A stretch of 9,708 bases of DNA from Lachnospiraceae bacterium (GTDB taxonomy: Bacteria; Bacillota; Clostridia; Lachnospirales; Lachnospiraceae), in assembly GCA_021202715.1 (NCBI GenBank), contig JAJQCL010000244.1:1-9708 (forward strand), given 5' to 3'. Within the stretch, counting starts at the first letter, position 1. Each line of letters opens with the position of its first letter. The position numbers and the translations under genes are program-made. The notes beneath the pieces were generated by a model. That model was not told the origin of the DNA and made no database searches. It saw only the letters and a list, made by a program, of their open reading frames with translations. This document shows, one piece after another, positions 1 to 4,717 of the stretch.

Positions 1-318
1 GTTCCGATCCTTCTGTTCCTGGTCGCCTGCGTGATTTCCTACACGACAGGCAGTCTGGGAAGCGCGCTGGTCATTATGCTCCCCATCGCCATGCCTCTGG
101 CGCAGGCCACCGGAGCACCTCTGCTCCTCACCTTCGGCGCTGTTTACAGCGGCTGCCAGTGGGGCGATCAGACCTCACCGATTTCTGATGTTCTCATTGA
201 GAACGCCGGGGCCAATGAGGTGGATGCTGTGGAGATTTCCTCCGCATTCCTCCCTTATCGCCTCGCGCAGCTGGTCATTTGTATCGTACTGTTTACTGTG
301 CTGGGTATTTTGCTGTAA
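1..318 (+). CDS. NhaC-type Na+/H+ antiporter family transporter, C-terminal part
   Basis: The reading frame is open from base 1, so only the last 105 residues of a longer membrane protein are present; the GTG at base 31 is an internal valine, not a start. Visible are hydrophobic segments at both ends (around ILLFLVACVISY and LVICIVLFTVLGILL) and, between them, the polar motif GDQTSPISD, which matches the G-D-x-x-S-P-[IL]-S-D signature of the NhaC branch of the Na+/H+ antiporter superfamily. A later SSAFLPYRLAQ segment fits the same family. Members exchange Na+ or H+ for each other or for organic acids (MleN, malate/lactate). The stop lies 53 bases before a tryptophanase gene with no promoter or terminator visible between, so the two are probably cotranscribed. 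I infer, without direct evidence, that it may carry tryptophan or a related substrate. Family assignment is fairly secure, substrate is not. Confidence 0.82.
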   Translation, partial: VPILLFLVACVISYTTGSLGSALVIMLPIAMPLAQATGAPLLLTFGAVYSGCQWGDQTSPISDVLIENAGANEVDAVEISSAFLPYRLAQLVICIVLFTVLGILL

Positions 319-371
319 GACAGAATACGAAGCACTCATCATAGCCATTTCATTTTAAGGAGGAAAAAACA

Positions 372-1766
372 ATGAGTTCAAGTCGTTACATGGAGCCCTG
401 GAAGATCAAAATGGTAGAACCGCTTCATATGTCCACCCGGGAACAGCGTGAAGCATGGATCGCTGACGTAGGGCTGAATCTGTTCCAGCTTCGGGGAGAT
501 CAGGTCATGATCGACTGTGTGACCGACTCAGGAACGACCGCCATGAGCTCCGCGCAGTGGTCCGCGCTGATGCTCGGCGATGAGACCTACGCCGGCTGCG
601 ACAGCTTCTACAAGCTGGAAGCCGCTGTCAAAGATATCATGGGATTCAAGTATGTGGTTCCTACACATCAGGGACGGGCGGCCGAAAACCTTCTGGCCAA
701 CATTTACCTGAAACCCAACGATGGCAAATACGTGATCGGCAACATGCATTTCGACTCCATGCGGGTCCGGGCGGAGCTGGCCGAAAAAGAGCCGCTGGAT
801 TTCCTGGCTGAACCCGGCTATCATTCGACGGATGAAAATGATTTTAAGGGAAACATCGATCTGGAAAAGGTGGAAGACTTCATCAAGAAGACCGGCACGG
901 AGAACATTCCTCTGATCATGATGACCGTCACCAGCAATACGAACGGAGGACAGCCTGTCTCCATGGCCAACATCAAGGGCCTGTCCGAGATTGCCCACCG
1001 TTACGGCATTCCGTTCTATATCGACGCGGCCCGCTATGCAGAGAACTGCTATTTTATCAAAGAGCGGGAACCCGGATATCAGGATAAAACGCCGAAGGAA
1101 ATTGCACGGGAAATGTTCTCCTATGCAGACGGCTGCACGATGAGCGCCAAGAAGGACGGCATGGTAAATATCGGTGGATTCCTCTGCACCAACAGCGATG
1201 AGATCTACGCGATCGCCAGCGAGCTGGTCATGTGCTTTGAAGGCTTTAAGACCTACGGCGGTATGGCCGGACGTGATCTGGAAGCGCTGGCTGTAGGAAT
1301 CCAGGAAGGAATCGATTATACCTACCTGAAAGCCCGTATCGGCCAGATCGAATACTTCGGTCAGTGCCTCGATGAATACGGTGTTCCGTATGTGCGCCCC
1401 GTAGGCGGAAACGGCGTCTATATTGACGGAATGAAGTTCTATCCGGAGATCCCTCAGGAAAGATATCCCGGCCTTACGTTCGCCTGCGAACTTTATATCC
1501 ACAGCGGCATCCGTTGTGCCGAGCTGGGAACGTCCGCATTCACCAAGACGCTCGAAGACGGAACGGTTGTCATGCCTCGTCTGGATCTGGTTCGGGTGGC
1601 GATCTCCCGCCGTGTATGGACCAACAGCCACATCGAATACATCGCGGAGAGCATCGGCAAGCTGTATCAGTCCGGTTCTCAGTATGCGGGTATCCGGAAG
1701 AAATCCCACGGTCTCGTAGCCGCGCAGGAGCACTTTACGTCCGGCTATGAATTTATTGAAAAATAA
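372..1766 (+). CDS. tnaA: Tryptophanase (PLP-dependent beta-eliminating lyase)
   Basis: A cytoplasmic PLP enzyme of 464 residues, close to E. coli TnaA (471). It should cleave L-tryptophan to indole, pyruvate and ammonia. Family landmarks are TDSGT (51-55), GDETYAG (69-75), PTHQGR (97-102), IDAAR with D218 and R221, the Schiff-base lysine K261 in SAKKD, and R408 in LVRVAISRR. Tryptophanase and tyrosine phenol-lyase (TPL) are close homologues. At the discriminating positions this protein has D128 (Thr124 in Citrobacter TPL, Asp137 in TnaA), L385 (Arg381 in TPL, hydrophobic in TnaA) and H454 in EHFT (Phe448 in TPL, His463 in TnaA). All three favour tryptophanase. The alignment was done from memory of the reference sequences. 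The start is supported by AAGGAGG at 357-363, eight bases before the ATG. No TnaC-like leader lies directly upstream; a transporter gene occupies that place. Confidence 0.9.
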   Translation: MSSSRYMEPWKIKMVEPLHMSTREQREAWIADVGLNLFQLRGDQVMIDCVTDSGTTAMSSAQWSALMLGDETYAGCDSFYKLEAAVKDIMGFKYVVPTHQGRAAENLLANIYLKPNDGKYVIGNMHFDSMRVRAELAEKEPLDFLAEPGYHSTDENDFKGNIDLEKVEDFIKKTGTENIPLIMMTVTSNTNGGQPVSMANIKGLSEIAHRYGIPFYIDAARYAENCYFIKEREPGYQDKTPKEIAREMFSYADGCTMSAKKDGMVNIGGFLCTNSDEIYAIASELVMCFEGFKTYGGMAGRDLEALAVGIQEGIDYTYLKARIGQIEYFGQCLDEYGVPYVRPVGGNGVYIDGMKFYPEIPQERYPGLTFACELYIHSGIRCAELGTSAFTKTLEDGTVVMPRLDLVRVAISRRVWTNSHIEYIAESIGKLYQSGSQYAGIRKKSHGLVAAQEHFTSGYEFIEK

Positions 1767-1781
1767 ATTCTTTTGATTCAC

Positions 1782-1814
1782 CGCAGCCCTGGATTGGGGG
1801 GGAATCCGGCTGCG
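1782..1814 (+). other. Stem-loop just after tnaA (G-rich loop)
   Basis: CGCAGCC (1782-1788) pairs with GGCTGCG (1808-1814). After a two-base bulge, GGATT (1791-1795) pairs with AATCC (1803-1807), leaving a loop of seven G. It starts 16 bases after the tnaA stop codon. A T-run (about 1830-1835) follows only some 15 bases after the stem, so it is not a textbook intrinsic terminator. It may protect the mRNA 3' end or be the first of two tandem terminators. Confidence 0.5.
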
Positions 1815-1859
1815 AGGGCAGGATATTCATTTTTTCTTAATAATTTCCTCTTTACCAAG

Positions 1860-1898
1860 ATAAGGCTGCATCGCCGATTCCTCTCGATGCAGCCTTAT
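1860..1898 (+). terminator. Probable intrinsic terminator of the tnaA transcript
   Basis: A perfect 14-bp inverted repeat, ATAAGGCTGCATCG (1860-1873) and CGATGCAGCCTTAT (1885-1898), is separated by an 11-base loop. The stem has a GC core with A/T pairs at the base, and is followed by TCATTT, a weak U-tract. It lies about 94 bases past the tnaA stop and 36 bases before the next promoter, the right place for a terminator. The weak U-tract leaves some doubt. The opposite strand shows no T-run after the stem, so it is unlikely to work in both directions. Confidence 0.65.
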
Positions 1899-1933
1899 TC
1901 ATTTCCGAGAAACCTTTTCTTTTGAATTATCAT

Positions 1934-1962
1934 TTGACACAAAGTCTCTGTTATCCTAAAAT
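1934..1962 (+). promoter_or_regulatory. Sigma-A type promoter for the thioesterase-GH3 operon
   Basis: TTGACA (1934-1939, perfect -35) is followed by a 17-base spacer and TAAAAT (1957-1962, one mismatch from TATAAT). Transcription would start near 1969, about 40 bases before the proposed ATG at 2009. The promoter lies downstream of the tnaA terminator hairpin, which makes the following genes a separate transcription unit. No promoter is visible before the second gene. Confidence 0.75.
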
Positions 1963-1998
1963 TGATTTAAAAATGGTCATCCTTTACAAGGACGGAAT

Positions 1999-2003
1999 GG
2001 AGG
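1999..2003 (+). promoter_or_regulatory. Ribosome binding site that fixes the thioesterase start
   Basis: GGAGG sits five bases before the ATG at 2009. The same frame is open back to a TTG at 1922, but that codon has no ribosome binding site and lies upstream of the promoter -35 box. The ATG at 2009 is therefore the start. Confidence 0.8.
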
Positions 2004-2008
2004 TTCCC

Positions 2009-2488
2009 ATGTCAGAGAGAAGAAAAAAAAGAGTCAAAGATTCTATGGTGGAGCAGTCCTACCTGCTGATCCCCCGCTGCCTGAATGCGTCAGGCTATCT
2101 GTTCGGCGGCCAGCTCCTGTCCTGGATCGATGAACTTGCGGGGGTCGTATCGCGGCGCCATGCAGAGATGAATGTCGTGACCGTCGCCGTGGACAATATG
2201 TACTTTCGGGCGGGCGCCAGACTGGGCGACACCGTCGTCCTCATCGGCCGCCTGACCCACGTGGGCCGCTCCTCCATGGAGGTGCGTGTCGACTCCTACA
2301 AAGAAGCTCTTGACGGCACCCGGGAGATGATCAACCGCGCCTATTTTGTCATGGTCGGCACCGACGAGAACCGTGTTCCCGCCGAGGTTCCCGGTCTGAT
2401 CGTGGAAGGCCTCTCCCAGCAGATCGAGTGGGACGCCGGTGAGAAGCGGGCGAAGCTGCGGCGGGAACGGCAGGAGGAGGGGTATTAA
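2009..2488 (+). CDS. Acyl-CoA thioesterase, hotdog fold (YciA/ACOT type)
   Basis: A 159-residue cytoplasmic protein predicted to hydrolyse acyl-CoA to free acid and CoA. The hotdog signature is clear: N26-x2-G with the central-helix motif LFGGQLLSWID (31-41, conserved D41), then VVTVAVDNMYF (56-66), a typical strand entering the acyl-binding groove, and GRSSMEVRV (86-94), the family's G-R-[ST]-S-M-E-V block. The N-terminus is very basic (ERRKKR) and the last 20 residues are charged and probably helical; both are variable in the family. Substrate chain length cannot be read from the sequence. It is the first gene after a strong promoter and is followed after six bases by a secreted glycosidase, an unusual partner. 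Codon use is GC-rich, unlike the end of the next gene. Confidence 0.87.
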   Translation: MSERRKKRVKDSMVEQSYLLIPRCLNASGYLFGGQLLSWIDELAGVVSRRHAEMNVVTVAVDNMYFRAGARLGDTVVLIGRLTHVGRSSMEVRVDSYKEALDGTREMINRAYFVMVGTDENRVPAEVPGLIVEGLSQQIEWDAGEKRAKLRRERQEEGY

Positions 2489-2494
2489 AACCGT

Positions 2495-3916
2495 ATGTTT
2501 AAAAAGATTCTGACCCTTTGCCTGTCTGCGGCATTATTATTCGGCCCCTGTCAAACAACGATCTGCGCGCAGGGCAGCAAGGCAGATCAGATCGTCGCGG
2601 ATATGACGCTTCAGGAAAAGGTTGCCCAGCTTTTCATTGTAGAGCCGGAGGATCTGACCGGAAGCAGTAAGACGGTCACAAAAATAAGCAGTCGCCTGAA
2701 GAATGCCTACAAGCAGTATCCCGTCGGCGGGTTCATCCTGAAGAGTGAACATATCACCGGTAAAAGTCAGATTAAGACACTGAATGAAGATCTCATGAGC
2801 CTCGGCGTGAGCACAGCCGGGATCATTCCTTTCCTTGCCGTGGATGAAGAGGGCGGAACCGTTGCGCGGATTGCCTCAAACAGCGCTTTGGGTGTGAAAA
2901 ATGTCGGAAACATGAGTGCCATCGGCGCAACCAAGGACACCGGCCAGGCGTATTCTGCCGGAAAATATATCGGGAATTATCTGATAAAATACGGTTTCAA
3001 TGTGGATTTTGCTCCGGTTGCCGATATCTGGAGCAACAAATCCAACACCGTCATAAAGTATCGTTCCTTTGGCTCCAGTTCCACACTTGTATCCAACATG
3101 GTCGGAAAATTTGTAAGCGGCCTCCGCAGTACCGGCGTCGCTTCTACCCTAAAACATTTCCCGGGACATGGAAACACAACCGAGGATTCTCATCTTGGCA
3201 TGGCCGTTTCCAACCGGACTCTTTCGCAACTGCGGAAAAGCGAACTGCTGCCGTTTAAAAAGGGAATTGCCAGGGGGAGTGAATTTGTCATGGTCGGCCA
3301 TATTTCCCTGCCCAAAATTACCGGAAATAATACGCCCGCCACCCTTTCAAAGAAAATCGTCACCAATATCCTGCGAAAAGAGCTCTCCTATGACGGAATT
3401 ATCATTACGGATTCCATGTCGATGGAGGCTATCACCGACAGCTATTCTTCCGGAGAAGCTGCCGTTCTGGCGATTCAGGCAGGCTGCGACATGATCCTGA
3501 CGCCGGATGATTTTACCGAAGCCTACACCGCCGTCCTTGAGGCTGTGCAATCCGGAGAAATCTCCGAATCGAGACTGGATGAGTCCGTGACGCGCATCGT
3601 GACGTTGAAGCTCAAGCTTGCGAAACCCTCCTCCACCAGTATTTCCAGCCTGTCGGCAGCCAGCAGAGGATTCAAGGTGACATGGAAGAAGACGTCAGCC
3701 AAAGCGACCGGATATCAGCTTCAATATGCGACCGAATCCGGCTTTACGAAGAATAAAAAAACCATAAAAGTAAAAGGGATCAGCAAATCATCGAAAACGG
3801 TCAAAAACCTGAAAGCAAAAACAAACTATTATGTGCGTGTTCGAACTTACCGGACAATCAGCGGAAAAACCTACTACTCCTCCTGGAGCAAAAAGAAAAA
3901 GGTAAAAACCGGGTAA
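2495..3916 (+). CDS. Secreted GH3 beta-N-acetylhexosaminidase (NagZ-like) with C-terminal Fn3 domain
   Basis: A 473-residue exported glycosidase. Residues 1-25 form a Sec signal peptide (KK, then a hydrophobic core, likely cut after ICA-25); the cysteine at 19 lacks a good lipobox. The GH3 catalytic domain runs from about 28 to 377. It has VDEEGG-x3-R (116-125), the NagZ signature KHFPGHGNT (220-228) followed by D231-S-H233 (the Asp-His acid/base dyad) and the nucleophile D306 in IITDSMSM. These mark the N-acetylglucosaminidase branch that trims peptidoglycan or chitin-type oligosaccharides. Residues about 382-473 are an Fn3-like domain (VTWKK, GYQLQYA, YYVRVRTY, WSKKKKV) of a kind common on clostridial wall proteins, very lysine-rich. 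The AGGAGGAGGGG ribosome binding site lies inside the end of the thioesterase gene, a little far (12 bases or more) from the ATG. The stop codon lies at the junction with a toxin gene fragment. Confidence 0.88.
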   Translation: MFKKILTLCLSAALLFGPCQTTICAQGSKADQIVADMTLQEKVAQLFIVEPEDLTGSSKTVTKISSRLKNAYKQYPVGGFILKSEHITGKSQIKTLNEDLMSLGVSTAGIIPFLAVDEEGGTVARIASNSALGVKNVGNMSAIGATKDTGQAYSAGKYIGNYLIKYGFNVDFAPVADIWSNKSNTVIKYRSFGSSSTLVSNMVGKFVSGLRSTGVASTLKHFPGHGNTTEDSHLGMAVSNRTLSQLRKSELLPFKKGIARGSEFVMVGHISLPKITGNNTPATLSKKIVTNILRKELSYDGIIITDSMSMEAITDSYSSGEAAVLAIQAGCDMILTPDDFTEAYTAVLEAVQSGEISESRLDESVTRIVTLKLKLAKPSSTSISSLSAASRGFKVTWKKTSAKATGYQLQYATESGFTKNKKTIKVKGISKSSKTVKNLKAKTNYYVRVRTYRTISGKTYYSSWSKKKKVKTG

Positions 3917-4026
3917 TCTCTTAGAAGTGTCAGCAGGCCATTGATTTTCTTCAGGATCTTTTTATCCTGCGACTGCCAGTAGAGGTATTCCTCCCAGGCA
4001 TCCTCTGCAAAGACAATCCTACTCAT
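3874..4026 (-). pseudogene. Truncated YoeB/Txe-type mRNA interferase toxin
   Basis: The frame from ATG at 4026 encodes 50 residues. Residues 1-37 match the N-terminal part of YoeB closely: W11, YLYWQ (14-18), DK (21-22) and KKIN (26-29), as in E. coli YoeB (WDDYLYWQ, DK, KKIN). Similarity stops at about residue 37, exactly where the frame runs into the antisense of the GH3 3' end, and a stop follows 13 codons later. YoeB proteins are about 84 residues, and the missing half holds the catalytic Glu46, Arg65, His83 and Tyr84, so this protein cannot be an active ribosome-dependent RNase. A good ribosome binding site (GGAGG, nine bases before the ATG) remains. It lies 18 bases after the stop of an intact RelE/ParE toxin on the same strand and is probably cotranscribed with it. 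Deletion of the 3' half is the simplest origin. Confidence 0.8.
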
Positions 4027-4044
4027 CCTCCAGAGCCTCCAGTA

Positions 4045-4365
4045 TCAGTGAATAAGCCAATCATAATCCTTTCGACAGTCGAGGATATAGTCTACATACA
4101 CCGTTTCATCCTTGATCTGATAAAGGATAAGATACCACTTCTCTACAAACATCTTATGATATTTGTTCGGCGGAATATACATTCCCTTGAAAAATGGAAA
4201 ACGTTGAGGCATTTGGGATAAAGAACGCATCGCAGACATAATCTCTTTCTTTTTTGCTGCCGCCGCTTTCTTATTGACCTGTGCCATAAAACGGATATGC
4301 GTTCCCAACATTCGTTTTGCCCTGTCTGAGACAATAACTTTGTACTTATATTTTCTGCCATACAC
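4045..4365 (-). CDS. RelE/ParE-superfamily toxin of a type II toxin-antitoxin pair
   Basis: A small basic protein of 106 residues. It has the RelE/ParE layout: an N-terminal strand YKYKVIVSDRAKRML, two lysine/alanine-rich helices (NKKAAAAKKKEIMSAMRSL), a central FPFFKG turn, then strands KMFVEKWYLILYQI and ETVYVDYILDCRKDYDWLI. The C-terminal V-x-[DR]-x2-x-[DC]-R-x-D-Y pattern is typical of these toxins. Family members either cleave mRNA on the ribosome or poison gyrase; which applies is not visible. It starts with GTG, overlapping the antitoxin stop by one base (TAGTG), with an AGAGG just upstream inside the antitoxin gene, which implies translational coupling. The region is AT-rich (about 37% GC in a 60-base sample at 4081-4140), well below the SNF2 gene, which suggests horizontal acquisition. 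Confidence 0.82.
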   Translation of the reverse strand: MYGRKYKYKVIVSDRAKRMLGTHIRFMAQVNKKAAAAKKKEIMSAMRSLSQMPQRFPFFKGMYIPPNKYHKMFVEKWYLILYQIKDETVYVDYILDCRKDYDWLIH

Positions 4366-4631
4366 TATGCCTCTGCAATGACTTCATCAAGGTAAGCATC
4401 GAGTTCATCAAGCGTACAGCCATTTCTTCCTGCAAATCTATCTTCCTCGACAGCCAGAAGTTCCTCCCGTAACCTGAGCATCTTCTCTCTGCGATTGTAG
4501 GTTTCCATATCCATAACGACCAAATCGCCTTCGCCATTTTTGGTAAGGAAAACCGGCTCCGCAGTCTCCCTGCATACATTGGCAATCTCATTATAGTTCT
4601 GACGGATTGCAGCAGATGGACGAATAATCAT
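4365..4631 (-). CDS. Phd/YefM-family antitoxin
   Basis: An 88-residue protein encoded directly upstream of the toxin. The N-terminal half (MIIRPSAAIRQNYNEIANVCRETAEPVFLTKNGEGDLVVMDMETY, given in parts: IRPSAAIRQNYNEI, EPVFLTKNG, GDLVVMDMETY) has the Phd/YefM fold pattern that dimerises and binds the operator. The acidic C-terminal half (from about residue 60, with TLDELDAYLDEVIAEA) would wrap and neutralise the toxin. The start is supported by GGGGAGG at 4639-4645, seven bases upstream. By family knowledge, the antitoxin alone and with toxin represses its own promoter. Its promoter is the perfect-consensus one at 4673-4701. It is the first gene of an operon with the toxin and the YoeB remnant. 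Confidence 0.85.
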   Translation of the reverse strand: MIIRPSAAIRQNYNEIANVCRETAEPVFLTKNGEGDLVVMDMETYNRREKMLRLREELLAVEEDRFAGRNGCTLDELDAYLDEVIAEA

Positions 4632-4661
4632 AACAGCACCTCCCCGTTTGCCAATAGTAAT

Positions 4662-4689
4662 ATTCTGACTGAATTATAATCATTTTATA
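4662..4689 (-). promoter_or_regulatory. Candidate antitoxin operator (two small palindromes)
   Basis: TATAA-N5-TTATA (4675-4689) overlaps the -10 box and the spacer. ATTC-N5-GAAT (4662-4674) covers the probable transcription start. The two sites abut, and each has a five-base centre. Their position is right for autorepression by a Phd/YefM antitoxin, but the arms are short (5 and 4 bases) and AT-rich, so chance is possible. Confidence 0.4.
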
Positions 4690-4701
4690 CTACCATGTCA
4701 A
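4673..4701 (-). promoter_or_regulatory. Perfect consensus sigma-A promoter of the toxin-antitoxin operon
   Basis: Read on the minus strand, TTGACA (4701-4696), a 17-base spacer and TATAAT (4678-4673) match the sigma-A/sigma-70 consensus at all twelve positions. Transcription would start near 4666, about 35 bases before the antitoxin ATG. The -35 box begins 17 bases after the stop codon of the SNF2 gene on the same strand. Confidence 0.88.
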
Positions 4702-4717
4702 CATCCACAGAAAAAAC

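Noticed and set aside
528..1781. A 417-codon open frame on the minus strand opposite tnaA
   Set aside because: It is a shadow of the tryptophanase gene, with no domain and no ribosome binding site that would outweigh the strong sense-strand evidence.
1922..2008. N-terminal extension of the thioesterase from a TTG codon
   Set aside because: The TTG lies upstream of the promoter -35 box and has no ribosome binding site; GGAGG at 1999-2003 supports the ATG at 2009.
3952..3969. Inverted repeat CAGGAT-N6-ATCCTG after the GH3 gene
   Set aside because: The stem is only six bases, no T-run follows on either strand, and the segment is explained as coding sequence of the YoeB remnant.
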